NCBI GenBank assembly: GCA_025506515.1
Contig: CM046453.1
Span: 37,087,851-37,151,850, forward strand
Length of the DNA stretch: 64,000 bases
Source: Flaveria trinervia
Taxonomy: Eukaryota; Streptophyta; Magnoliopsida; Asterales; Asteraceae
Direction: 5' to 3'
Shown here: piece by piece, positions 12,230 through 23,865 of the stretch
Layout: each line of letters opens with the position of its first letter
How positions within the stretch are numbered: position 1 is the first letter of the stretch
Notes under the pieces: model-generated
Seen by the model: the letters and a program-made list of their open reading frames with translations, nothing else
Databases searched by the model: none
Told to the model about the DNA's origin: nothing
Made by a program: the position numbers and the translations under genes

Positions 12230-12625
12230 TGAATTCATCATAGAACGCAATATTTTGTCGATAATCACTTGCATAGTAATGCACAAGCCTTGCTCTGTAA
12301 ATATCGTTACAAAATTCAAGAAATCCTGAGGTTGGGTGAGGGTTTTTACCAAGTGATTGTGGGATCCTAGCATTCTAAACCATTTAATCGAACCTCAACA
12401 AATCATCTTCTCCTTGTTGAAAAAGATAGGACATGGGTTTAAGTGGATAAACATATCAGCAATCGTTATTGATCTGTTTTAGAATTTCAAAATCATTCAA
12501 AGACTATGATTAGATTTAGTTATCAGTGTGATCTCATTGCTTGTCTATGTCTAAATTCATCTTTGTGCTAAAATATATCTTGAGGATGTGATCTCATGAT
12601 CGATTTAGTTCTCGGTTAAAATAAA
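12230..12625. repeat. Inverted repeat arm A (copia spacer module)
   Basis: About 400 bp that matches 15525-15925 in reverse complement, by eye roughly 80-85% identical. It includes TTAAGTGGATAAACATATCAG and GAGGATGTGATCTCATGAT. The second arm lies in the pol-aORF spacer of C2, so this arm is probably the same spacer part of a plus-strand relative. The segment AAGTGGACAAACATAC in the C3 spacer (near 29130) is also related. Confidence 0.7.
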
Positions 12626-13189
12626 AATTAATGATAGATAAAAAAATGTTATATTAAATTTATATAATAAAAAAATATAACAATATTTCAATTCAATTTC
12701 TTTTAGGTCTTTCATATTATGATGTTATAATTTTATCATTTTTCATGCATTTCACAGAAATTGCGTACAAACGAACACGGGTTCGCTTGTTTTTCACACA
12801 CAGATAAACACGGGTTTATTTTGTTAAAATGAATGATCTAATTAGACATGTCGAGATTGTGTTTGAGAATGTGTTTCAGATTTTTGCTTTAAGTGATGGC
12901 CGATTATCAGTTGAGTAGTGTACCTAATCAGAGAACCTGTTCCTCAAGTTTGCAGAAGAGACCGAGCTAGGAATCCTCCTCCTACATCTTTTGAAGCACG
13001 CAAGATTAGAGATTTGGGAAAGATGTTCCAATATCTTTACAAAGGATGCACTCGAAAAGGTGAGCTTAAGAGATGAATAATCTTTCTCATCATATTCAGA
13101 AAATTTCAATTTGAAGATCTTTCTATTGTTGACTTCTCGGTGCTGATTTCGCGTAAAGACATTGATGATGATAGACTAAGGGGGAGTAT
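12626..13189 (+). other. Degenerate spacer and possible aORF remnant
   Basis: AT-rich sequence with no solid gene. A short reading from ATG 12829 (about 29 codons) sits where an aORF would start if arm A is a plus-strand spacer. Readings from 12920 to 13160 have patchy coding character only. The end carries a polypurine run, CTAAGGGGGAGTAT (13176-13189). Confidence 0.3.
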
Positions 13190-13637
13190 TATTGGAACTG
13201 TACAAGATAATCTATATTATCAACATAGTCAAAGTCAACAAAAGTCAACGTCACGGTCAAAGTCAACGCCAAACCCGACACGTTCGAGAGGAGGAATCGA
13301 GACGAGATGTTGAAGATTTAGATGACTAGGAGTTATATTGTAATAAATATATTTTGTGTGAACAAAATATGTTTTATCTTGTTTTTAGCCATTTTTGTGC
13401 TTCATATGTAATTTTTATTAATTAGCCTAAGTCTAGGGAGTTAAGTGCAATTAGTGAATATTAGTCTAGACTGTAAATAGGTTAATTGTCATTAGTGTTG
13501 GATAATGGGTTTTATTGTGTTTAACATTGTTTAATTAGTGCAATCAATATAGATCAAAGGGGTTTTATTGTGTTTATCATTGTTTAATCTTACAAATCTT
13601 CATAATATTCGATTCAAGTGTTCAACCTGGGCTAACA
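13190..13637 (+). repeat. LTR-like remnant after a polypurine tract
   Basis: AAGGGGGAGTAT before 13190 matches the PPT of element C4 (AGGGGGAGTAT before its LTR). The following 448 bp are AT-rich and end GCTAACA. The expected TG start is TA. It is too short and decayed to prove without its partner. Confidence 0.35.
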
Positions 13638-13689
13638 GCTGTTGAGGTTTCGAATCACATCCTCATCTAAACTACCTCTTCTTCCCTCC

Positions 13690-14710
13690 TTGAAGTTTCG
13701 GTAAATTCTTGATGTCGTTGTTGGGTTCTCCTTTCGGAATCTCCTACATCAGCTTTCTTTTTCAACCTTCTCTTTTTCTCAATGCTTATCTCCTCAGCCC
13801 TTTCATTCACTTAATCTTTGAAATAATAATCCTTTTCTTTTGCATATCTCTTCCTTTTCTTAGCAACATCAGTTTGTTGTGCTCTAGTTTCTTCAGCTCT
13901 CTTATTTTCCGACTCGTCCACCCTCCTAATATAGTTCCATCTTTCAGGTGGGTACATGTTTTCCCACAGATGGATGATCTTTCTGCTAAAATCTTGTCGG
14001 ATGGCACAACAATCTGCAAAAATACGGGGATTCATCTGCACCAGCCTTTTAACCTCCTCATGTCTTGGCATGGTAGGAATTAGATTATCATAGATCATAT
14101 GTAGTAATCTAGGATACAGAAGCACTTATCCTTCTTTAATGCCATCACATATTCTGCCATACATGCAAATATCAGCCTCACAATGTTTGCCTTTTCACCT
14201 CTACAGCATAGCACCATAGCTTTTGCCGAGTCTATGTTCAGCCCATCCGATCCACCTTTATGTTGATCTAAACACATAATAAAGACATGGGCAATGAATC
14301 TCCATTCCTTTGAGAGAAAGGACTTCTTGATCTCTTTTCGTGTGCCAAAGGCTGGCCCTCATATCCCATACTCCTAAATGCTGCAAACACTCAGCATCAA
14401 ACGTAGCAACTTCCTCTCCTGAATCTTTGTCTAGTCTTAGGATCCTTGAAACCGTCTCAGCTTTAATAGACATCTTATTCTCCAAAACTTTAGCAGTGAT
14501 CCTCTAGGTGTTCCCTCTCATATCATACTTAGCTAATCTCCAAAAGTCTCTGATATGTAGATCATATATGGTAGTAGAATGAGAGATAGCATAAGCTATA
14601 AGGGTTCTTTGCAGCCAGCGAATACAGTGTCTAAATCCTGCTGCTTTAGGATTTGTATCATCTAAGATGGCCGTGATGTTGTTTCCCTCATCAAATTTTA
14701 GATTTGCCAT
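13690..14710 (-). pseudogene. C2 additional ORF (env-like position), broken
   Basis: The ATG at 14710 opens a reading MANLKFDEGNN, followed by IRDFWRLAK (about 14545) and, in another frame, LLYPRLLHMIYDNL (YPRL at 14116-14105). After that comes a Lys/Arg/Glu-rich helical tail (13990-13811). The order start-FW-YPR is the same as in the other aORFs. It lies 1.7 kb downstream of the C2 RNase H. It is broken by at least three frame changes, and the 3' end and 3' LTR are not recognisable. Function unknown; membrane anchoring is not evident. Confidence 0.7.
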
Positions 14711-14745
14711 TTAACCTGAAAAACAAATGAAATGCATTAGAATAA
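14711..14745 (-). promoter_or_regulatory. Splice acceptor before the C2 aORF
   Basis: Reading on the minus strand: CTAAT (14740-14736), a T-rich run ending TTGTTTTTCAG, then GTTAA and the ATG at 14710. This is a textbook plant 3' splice site and the only one of the four aORF leaders whose AG is intact. Confidence 0.55.
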
Positions 14746-14819
14746 AATATTAAGTGTAAATATGAAATAAGGAAAATAAAAGAATAAGGAATAAAATAAA
14801 TTAACTTAATTTCGTTGGC

Positions 14820-15480
14820 CGAAACTATGGTTTCGTAGAATGAGTTTTAGTTTCGGCAGGTGAAAGTATAGTTTCACTAGCAAGAGCACATTGTTTAGCC
14901 AAGATAGTGAGTAGATTCGACAATCTGAAACTATAGTTTCGGCACAGCGAATTGAAATTTAGTCAGCAAAATTGTTAAGTTTGCTCGGATAGCATAACCT
15001 CATAGTTTCGCTAAGAACTCATGAACTTTCGTTCAGTTTTCCTAGACTATCAGTACTTTCGCAGGAAGAAATGCGAAGGTACCGAATAGTCTCGATCGAA
15101 TAGACTCACAATGTGGTAATATGAACATGATTAAATGACGATCCTGAGTTCGAAACTCACTTGCGAGAATGAAGCAATAGTCATCGATAACAAAATCACG
15201 GAATCTCAAATTCGCATGCAGAGGTCACGGAACAACTCTAAGAAACCTAACCATTCGATTGAGCGAAAATGAGAAGGTAATTTCACAAAATGACTTAAAT
15301 AGCATATAGTTTGCAGAAGCGAAACTAGAGTTTCGCCGGACGAATCTACAATTTTGCCAGGCGAAGCTGTAATTTCACCAGGCGAAACTCTGGGCGAAAT
15401 TGAGTTCGCACAGAATAAAAATGTTGAGCGAAACTGCAATTTCGTCTTGCGAAACTGTTATCAAAAGTATAATTTCACTG
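14820..15480. repeat. C2 spacer word array (GAAACTATAGTTTCGC type)
   Basis: This stretch has no gene. It holds dozens of degenerate, partly palindromic GTTTCGC / GCGAAAC words in both orientations. The same words occur in the C2 leader and U3 (22530-22930 and 23310-23430). Confidence 0.75.
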
Positions 15481-15524
15481 AGTCAAATTTTTTTTATTTA
15501 TATATATATTTTTAATTACCGAGA

Positions 15525-15925
15525 ACTGAATAGATCATGAGATCACATCCTCAAGATATATTGAGCACAAAGATGAATTTAATCATCGACAAGCAATGAG
15601 ATCACACTGATAACTGAATCTAATCACAATTTTTTAATGAAATTTGAAATTCTCAAACATATCAATAATGATTGCTGATATGTTTGTCCACTTAAACTCA
15701 GGCCCTACCTTTTTCAATAAACAACAGATGATTCGTTAAGGTTTGATTAGATGCTTTGGAATGCTAGGACCCCACAATCATTCGGCAAAAACCCTCACCC
15801 AACCTTAGGATTTCTTGAATTTTGTTTCGATCTTTATAGAACAAGGATTGGCATTAGTGTGTAAGTGATTATCAACAGAATATTGCATTCTATTATGAAT
15901 TTATCATTTCGATGATTTGACACAA
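15525..15925. repeat. Inverted repeat arm B (C2 spacer module)
   Basis: Reverse-complement partner of 12230-12625. It lies between the C2 RNase H and the word array. The region holds the landmarks GATCACATCCTCAAGATAT and AAACCCTCACCCAACCT. Confidence 0.7.
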
Positions 15926-15946
15926 CTTAGACTAAAATGGTGAGAG

Positions 15947-16079
15947 CTCCAGGTCTATACTTACGTATAACAAAGGAGATGACCATTTAATCATGCGTCA
16001 ATGAGAGCTCCAGGTCAGTACTATCGTACAGCAAAAGAAGATCATCACTCCAGGTCAGTAATTTTGTACAGTAGAGGAG
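15947..16079 (-). repeat. Three copies of a 30-bp GACCTGG module in the C2 spacer
   Basis: Copies lie at 15947-15978, 16008-16040 and 16048-16079. In element sense each starts CTYYTYTG-like and ends GACCTGGAG; the first carries ACGTAAGTA in the middle. The same module occurs three times in the C3 spacer (28677-28839) and once, weaker, in C4 (about 63738-63767). Bases 16080-16385 hold no gene, only AT-rich spacer. Confidence 0.65.
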
Positions 16080-16385
16080 ATTAGCACAAACACAAGACAC
16101 ATAAATACACCAATCATGGCTCAAATATATGGCTTATATGATTTGTATCATGGTGGGTGAAAGATCAATTCTCAATCCAATTTTTTTCGTGACTCAGTTT
16201 TGGTGCATGCCAAAATGATTGAGTAAATCTCTTTTCATGTTAATTAATTATTTCCCCCCTAAATTTCTACATCTAAGAGAGATGTGGAAATTTATTATAT
16301 TAATTTTCCCTTTTTTAATTTTTTAAACATAGTACGTTTAAAGAAAAGAGGTTTAAAAAGATATTAGCCCTACATAGAGATAAAT

Positions 16386-17787
16386 TCATAAAAGCAAGGT
16401 TATCAAATGTTTTTGTGAAAAGATCTGCCTTTTCATTTTAGTGTCAATGGGAATAATATCAATAAAACCCTTTTCCTGAGCATCACGAATTGCATGAATT
16501 CGTGTTTCGATGTGCTTGGTTCCAGAATGATGAATAGGATTCTTAGCGATCCTGATGGCGGCTTCGTTGTCACAAAACAACGGTGTATGGAGAAAATTGA
16601 TTCGATAGTCAATCATCTGGTGATGTATCCAAAGAACTTGTGAACAACAACTAGAGGTAGCAATGTATTCTGCTTCCCCTGTAGAGAGGGAAATAGTGGT
16701 CTGTTTCTTGCTTTGCCATGAAACCAGAATATTTCCCAGTTATTGACATCCTCCGGTCACTGATTTTCTGTTTAACCTGCAACCATTAGAATCACTGTCA
16801 AAATAAGCATGTAATCAAAATTCCCACCATAGGGATACCAAAGACCTAAAGGAGAAGAGCCTTTGAGATAAGGAAAAATTCTTTTGACGGCCTTTTCATG
16901 AAACTCTTTCGGGGCTGACTGGTATTGATCACAATATCCTACAACAAAAGTGATGTCGGGACGATTTACTGTAAGATACATAAGGGAACCGATCATAGAT
17001 CTGTAGAGATGAGGATCAACAGGTTTCCCGTTCTCATCAGGAGTGAGGCACGTTTGAGCAGTAAAAGGAGTCATTTCAGGAGAAGCATCATCCATCTTGA
17101 ATTTCTTCAAAATCTCTTTAACATACTTCTCCTGATAAATGAGAATGCCCTCTGGCTTTTGTTCCACTTGTAATCCAAGGAAAAAGCACATCTCCCCCAT
17201 CATGCTCATTTCAAAGCGACTACACATCACCTCCTCGAACTCCCGACATAATTGAGAATTGGTGGAGCCAAAAATAATATCATCAACATAAACTTGGACA
17301 ATCAACATTTCACCATTCACTTCTCTCTTGAATATAGACATATCAATGGTGCCATGAGAGAAACCATTGCTTAAGAGGTATTGTGTTAGGGTCTTATACC
17401 AGATTCTAGGTGTCTGATAAAGACCATAAGAGACTTGTCAAGCTTATAAACTTTGTCGGGGAAATCAGGATCCTCAAAACCTAGTGGTTGACACATATAT
17501 ACCTCTTCATCAATGACTCCGTAAAGGAAAGCACACTTGACATCCATCTGATAGACCTTTAACTATTTATGAGTAGCATGAGCCAGAAAAATTCTTATTG
17601 CTTCAAGAAGGACGGCAGGAGCAAAAAATTCAATATAGTCAATTCCTTCTTCTTGAGCAAACCTTGCATAACTAATCTTGATTTGTTACGCACCACAACA
17701 CCACGATCCTCGGGTTTGTTCTTAAAGATCAATTTCATGCCAATTGGGCATTTTTTTGGAGGAAGATCAACCAGAGTCCACACTTAG
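16386..17787 (-). pseudogene. C2 pol: reverse transcriptase and RNase H
   Basis: Copia RT begins near 17783 (IGMKLIFKNKPEDRG) and its second half is open from 17341 to 16772 with an intact YVDDIIFGS box (17290 downward), the SMMGEMCFFLGLQVEQ block and the LYRSMIGSLMYLT block. RNase H follows after a frameshift: LFCDNEAAIRIAKNP and SGTKHIETRIHAIRD, ending at about 16386. The first half of RT is broken by frameshifts near 17580. The catalytic aspartates of RT are kept, unlike in C1. Confidence 0.9.
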
Positions 17788-19672
17788 AGCTTTGTGAATT
17801 GTTGAAGCTCCAATTGCACCGATTCCACCTAGCAAGGATCCTGAAGAGCTGCATGAACGTTTTTCGAAATGATTTGAGAGATAAAGCAAGAGAAGAGACA
17901 AATGTTAATCAAACCAGATTGGCTCCGCGTCTGCACTCCATGAGTGATAGATCCAATGATGTTATCATGAGGATGATCTTATAATGTTTTGAAATCAGTG
18001 GATAAAGGCAAGTTGTTTGGAGATGGTTGGCTGGAAGATTATGGATGAGTAGATGAGGGTGAGAAGGATGGTACAGGGTGGGTGCGTTAGATGTTTGTGA
18101 TGAAGGGAGGGATGTTGAAACAAGTTGAGGTGAAAGATCAAATGATGATGAAGATGATGCAACATCAACTAACGTGGCATTATTTGCTGAAGAGGTGGAA
18201 TGGACTTGAGGAATGATAGGTAATGGAGTTGAAGAAATGATATTTGTTTGAACATTTAAGATGGACGCATCATCATCGAAAACTGGAAGATTAAAAGAGT
18301 TAAACATAGTATCGGAGTCAAAGAACCATGCTGGTTCATATCGAACATCAGACGAGTTAGACTCCTGCTAATCAACATAGAACAACTCTTGAACAATGTG
18401 TGTTCTCTTGTTATATACCCGTTAAGCCTTTTGAGAAGAAGAATAAACGACGAAGTAACACTCATCAGACACGACACCGAATTTTGTCTTCTGAGATTGA
18501 GTATTCAAGAGAGTGCATGAACAACCAAAGGGTCGAAAAAAAGTCAATTAAAGGTTTCCGTCTATGAAAAAGTTCATAAGGAGTCTTCATTTTTTCCTTG
18601 ACTATCAACACCCTATTTAGAATGAATGAAGCATAGTTTACCGCCTTGGCCCAAAAGATAATGGGTAAGGATGATTCTATCAGCATTGTACGAGTGGCTT
18701 CACTAAGGGTGTGATTCTTTCGTTCAGCTACACCGTTTTGTTAAGGCGTCCTTGCAGCATTAAATTGTCTTACAATTCCCTTTTTCACACAGAACGAATC
18801 AAGAATCTGATTCTTGAATTAAGTATTGTTGTCACTTCTCATGGCCGGAACATTTTTTCTTGCTTATTATCTCGATTGAATGTATTAACTTCTGCAATTC
18901 CTCAGCAACCTCTCCCTTGTGAGCAAGAAATCTCACCAAAGAATATCTTGAGAAATCATCTATTACAACAAGAAAAAAAGATTTTTTAGCAATCAATTTA
19001 ACACTGATTGGGCCAACAAATCAGTATGTAACAACTCGAGAGGACAAGTTATGCTATTTTCAAGTTTGGGCTTATGTGGTTTCTTATGTCATTTGCCCTT
19101 CGCACATGCCATACATTTTTCATTCACAGAGAAATCTTTTAAAGGAAGTCCTCTAATAAGATTGTTTTTGACTAATTTGTTATATTTTAAAACTAATGTG
19201 GCCCAATTGGCGATGCCATAACAAATACTCAAAAGTGGAAGCTTTCGAAAGAAGACAAGTGGTAGTATACTTTAAGTCCCTTGAACCCATATCAAGAAGA
19301 TATGAATCCATGCTTTCGTGGAGCACGCATAAGTACCATTTCTTCAGGAATATCAATCTCAGATTCTAAAAATAGACATTCATCAGATTTAAACAAAACC
19401 AGAATGTCTTTATCATAGATTTGAGAGACACTTAAGAGATTAAACGCAAGCTCGGGTACATAGTTAACTTTCTCCAAAGTTAAAGATCCATTGGATACTT
19501 CTCCTTGACCAATCATCTTTCCACCTTTTTTGTCGCCAACAAAAGCTACATAACCTTCATTTATAATCCGAAAATTGGTCAATAAATCTTTGAGCCCCGT
19601 GATATGCCTGGAGCATCCACTATCCACATGCCATACACTGTTTACAATCTTAGTGGATGACTCCTGCAACAA
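17788..19672 (-). pseudogene. C2 pol: protease and integrase
   Basis: The protease (from 19672) has WHVDSGCSRHITG near 19620. A GAG-pre-integrase segment with LWHRQLGHISF (about 19210) and a cysteine pair follow. The integrase core shows VIDDFSRYS (about 18975), a SDN-type second block (about 18830) and an AERKNHT block with one stop nearby (about 18725). The block FWAKAVNYASFILNRV is near 18655-18610. A Ser/Thr/Pro linker (18307-17909) joins to RT. Several stops and shifts make it nonfunctional. Confidence 0.85.
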
Positions 19673-22523
19673 TATAAGAATATATTAACTAGGTGTGATA
19701 GGAACCCAAGTTTGAATATTTTGGCTTTAGGAGAAACAGATTTCTTATAAAAGAAATTATTAACTAATTTTGTTAATTTAATTCCAAAAGAATTCCTATT
19801 AACATGACAATGATGTAATGTAGGATAATTCTTAACTAAATGATTATCGTGACCACACCTACAATAGTGTGGTTTGAGTCTAGTCTATTATGTAATGAGA
19901 TAGGAATGTGATCAATGTGAATTTCCTCATCCATTCAGACACATTAGAATCAACATCATTGTATGTCTCATACATGCCATGAGGGCTGTATTTATATGAA
20001 CAATAATGGTTATTTACACATGTAGGTGAATGGTCATCTGAAGTAGAAGTAGTACTAGTACCACTTGTGCTAGCTTTAGATGAAGTTGCTACTCTTTCAT
20101 TTGATGAAGAAATATTCGTTGGAGTAAAAGATGGAATTGGATGAGAAAATAATTTGTCAAAAGAATTAGTTTTATGTTTCTCGTTATTCTTTGTAGTGAA
20201 ATCAGTTGCACCATTAATATAATCAATACAAGAAACATCATCACATTATATAGAATTTAAAGATGAAATAGAAAATCATGAGAACATGGTGAGATAGTGT
20301 CTGTTACAGGTTCACTGGAAACAAAAATAGAATTTAAACTAGATTTATGATCTAAAACGGAATGCTAAAAATCAGGTGTACTAATACTAGTGCATCCAAG
20401 CCCACTAGTTAGTCCATAGTCGTAGTCCTCGTGAACATGCTTAGGATTTACACCATCTAAACCTGTAGACATACTATTAGTATCTGATTTAATCAAATCA
20501 TTAGAAATATGGGGAACATGCATAGGAGAATAACAGTATGTACTAGGTGGAGGATAAACCTTAACATTTTCATATCCCAATCCCGTTTTAATCCTAGCTC
20601 CCCATTGAGATTTACATAACTCATCATGTTTCATTCTTGATATGGACCATTTATCTAAGTTTGACTGAAGTTTGCTTGTTTCAAATTCAGCAAGGGCAAC
20701 TCTTTCAGTCAAAGTATTAATCTCAACGTTTCTTTCAAAAACAATTCTTTTTAAGTGATCATTCTCTTTCAAAGCCTTGTTTAGTTTAACAAAATATTTT
20801 GATTCATTAATTTTAAGTTCCTCATTAATTCTTTTTAACTCTTTCTCATAATCAATTAATAAACGATTAGCTTTATAAATCCCAAATAATCTGATTTTCC
20901 ATGCAGAAGAACAGATATCCTGAATTACCTCATATGGAAGTCTTATCACCACCTTTTCTGCTACTAAGGCCTTTTCAGATTGGCACACCAGAGTACTTGA
21001 CTTGCTTTCCTTAACATTGATAATAGCATCATCATTTTCTTTTCCTTGTTCAATGGATAGACTTCCTTCCTTCTTCAGTCATTTAGATTTACCTTCTCTT
21101 ATCCTCTCATCCTTCTTCTCTTTCTCTTTCACAGACAACTCAACCTTATCTTTGAATTCCTAGAATGGATCAAATCATCTTCACAGTCTACCTTCCCCTT
21201 CCCTTTAACAATCTCAGCCACCAGTGCATGAATAATCTCAGCTCTTGTCTCTTCAACCTCAGCACTCCAATCAATGTTAGAAATCAAGGCAGTCTTCTTT
21301 TTGTGATTCATATCCTCCTTTTCTCTCTCAGTGGTTAATCATGAAACTCCTGAATTACTGGAATCAGTGACAATTGGTGATGGACATTCACATTTAAAAT
21401 GTCCTAGCTATTTACAATTGAAGCATCTCAGCTTGGACTTATCAAATCCCAGTTTTGAATTAGAGCTTTGGCCTCCAAAGTTCTTTCGCCCAGTGCATTC
21501 TATAATCTCCGAGCCCTAAGAGTAAACATTGTCATTTGCCACTGAATGTCAGTCTCTTCTAGATCATCAGGGTCCACCAGACATATATCATCCATTGTCA
21601 TTCTTTTCCTTTTCAACTCTCCAGCTACAAGGGCTTCATAGCTCTGAAATCCATTGTTTCTGATGTAACTAAAGTTTTAACACTTGCCTTTGTATTTGCC
21701 TGATCTCTCCTAACACTAACACTTCCTCCTAAAAAATTATACTTGTATTAACTCCTCCTTGAGTTGATGTCTGCATTTGAGAGCTTACAGCAGATGACAG
21801 TAATGAAACATTTTGAGTAAAACCATATGTAGGCATCATGGTCTTGTTAAATTCCCTTCTCTTCATGTCCACTCAAAGGATTTAAACTTATTGATGATAT
21901 CCATCAGCTTGTAATCTGTGAAACCTTTTTCTTGCTTTAGCATTCCACCTAAAGACTCCACTAAGGTGGGAGAGAGTCTAGTAGTTTGTTTACTTGTTCA
22001 ATGTTGGAAAGTTTTTCATCATATATCTTTAAGGTGCTTGAAACTGTCAAAAAGCAATTTGTGAGATCTGTGAGACTCTCATTCTTCTATCCTACAAAGG
22101 AATTGAATTCGTTCTCTGCATGAATGCTCTTATCCTTCACCAGTTCATCATTACCATCATAGAACTCACATAGAGCATCGAAGAGGGACTTAGCATTTTT
22201 ATGCTCCACAAATCGGTTGTAGATGTCTGGTGCCAGACAGAGAGTTAATGCTCCAAAAGCTTTCTGGTCACGATCGATCAGCTTCAGATCTTTTTTAGTG
22301 AAAGTAGACGAATCCTTATTTTGAGAGAGAACATCACCAATAGTGATAGTTGTATGTGAAGACAAGAAATAATCGATTCCTATTGATTGTGGTCAGTGTA
22401 AAAGAAGAAGGCTTGGAGACATCTCTTCTAATCCTCAAAATTATCCCCATTAATGAGTCTCGATGGTCTATTGGGAGCAACACTTTCAAGATCAGCAAGA
22501 GTGAGTGAGGTTTACTTTGACAT
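19673..22523 (-). pseudogene. C2 gag with coiled coil and zinc knuckle, broken
   Basis: The likely start is ATG 22523, whose fourth codon is already a stop. The capsid part includes a clean open piece 22365-22087 with KLIDRDQKAFGAL and the AENEFNSF end typical of copia Gag. A CCHC knuckle (CFNC then LGHFKCEC) lies near 21430-21390 with a stop inside. The segment 20988-20365 (about 207 codons) is rich in Lys, Glu, Leu and Asn in heptad-like spacing, suggesting a coiled coil. Long coiled-coil Gag tails are known in Sireviruses, which fits the placement. The linker 20365-19673 is Ser/Asn-rich and broken. Confidence 0.75.
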
Positions 22524-23505
22524 GGTAATTTCATTGGGAATGAAGTAATTTCGGTAAAAGAAGAAACAATTTCGCTGAAATGAAGTAGTTTCACTGAAGA
22601 AAGGTAAGTTCCCAGATGATTTCGCTGAGAAAGCTAGTTTCGCGGAGTTGTCGTAATTTCACAGACAATTTCGGTAGCAATTTCGCTAGCTGAATGTCAC
22701 AAATAGCTTAGTTTCACCGACAAATTCGCACGAAACAAGCTTGAACTTTCATTCAATAATACTTTCGGTAGCAATTTTGCTTGTTAAACCCTCACAAGCA
22801 CTGTTGAACTTTCATTCAAAGAATCTAGTTTCGCAGAACAATAAGAAACAATCTCAATGAGGATAACACCAATAGTTTCATAGAAAGATTTGTAGTTTCG
22901 CAGGATGAACAACTAATTTCGTTGGACGAAGCTTAACCCTTTTTCAACGCAGAATCAATCTGAAATCATCAAAAACTCAATGGATTTGAGATTTGATGAT
23001 TAACAGAGATTCCCCAACCAATAACTAACAAAACTCATTCAAATTCCATGTCAAATACACACTAATTTGAACTGAAATTGATTAAAACTCGATATTGAAC
23101 AAAAAAAACCAAACACTCAACAAATCATGAGCACTAAACAATTCATCAAGGAAAGACAATGATGATCAATACTTCAATAACAAAGTACAATGATATTTCT
23201 GTGAAAATACTGCTTACAAAGGTGACTTGTAACAAGGATAAACGATTAGAGTTTTGCAAGATCAGCTAACCATGATAATGATCAAAACTATATATAGCAG
23301 TCTTAGCTTCACAAATAGTTTCACTGTCAGCGAAACTATTTTGCCGAAACTGTAGTTTCACCCGGCAGAAACAAAAATTCCGTCGAGCGAACTAAACAGC
23401 TGACTATACTTTCGCTCACAGTTTCCCTGGACTGCAAAACTACATAAAGCTAATTACATACAAAAGAAAACTACATAAGACCTATTACAAGCAAAATAAA
23501 CATTC
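22524..23505 (-). repeat. C2 5' leader and probable 5' LTR, ends uncertain
   Basis: No gene. The stretch is dense in GTTTCGC words (22530-22930; 23310-23430). A TATA-like CTATATATAG (23288-23297) suggests LTR U3 to its right and R-U5 to its left. The minus-strand LTR may start TGTTTATTTTGC (about 23504). I cannot find the initiator-Met PBS or a clear TG...CA end, so the LTR borders are not fixed. Confidence 0.45.
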
Positions 23506-23714
23506 TAATCTAAGGTGAGTCCAATGTATGTATGATCTTCAGGGTCAATGATCAACAACTTGAGATTTCTTATCTTAAGGAAAAAATAGCTGGGAGACCT
23601 GTAAGAGGAGGTCAACCAGGAACACAAAAACCTATGGATGTGATTGACCTAAGTCCTAGCTCACCTATGCAAGAGGGTGATGCTACCAAAAAGGGGGAAA
23701 AGTCGTTACAATCA

Positions 23715-23865
23715 CAGTACCTGGGAGTTCTTCAGAGAGCATGGACATTGAGGACTCACTATCCTCTCTTGCATTTGTGCATACTCAGCACAGTACCTGG
23801 AGTTCTTCAGAGAGCATGGACATTGAGGACTCACCATCCTCGCTTGCATTTGTGCATACTCAGCA
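23715..23865 (+). repeat. 75-76 bp tandem duplication inside the C6 aORF
   Basis: Copies at 23715-23790 and 23791-23865 are nearly identical. The first has one extra G (CTGGGAG against CTGGAG), so it is 76 bp and shifts frame, while the second is 75 bp (25 codons). The duplication repeats the ESMDIEDS segment. Confidence 0.85.

Noticed and set aside
13709..14083. Hydrophobic plus-strand frame of 124 residues, possible membrane protein
   Set aside because: Antisense of the charged, helical C2 aORF tail, which explains the hydrophobic pattern.
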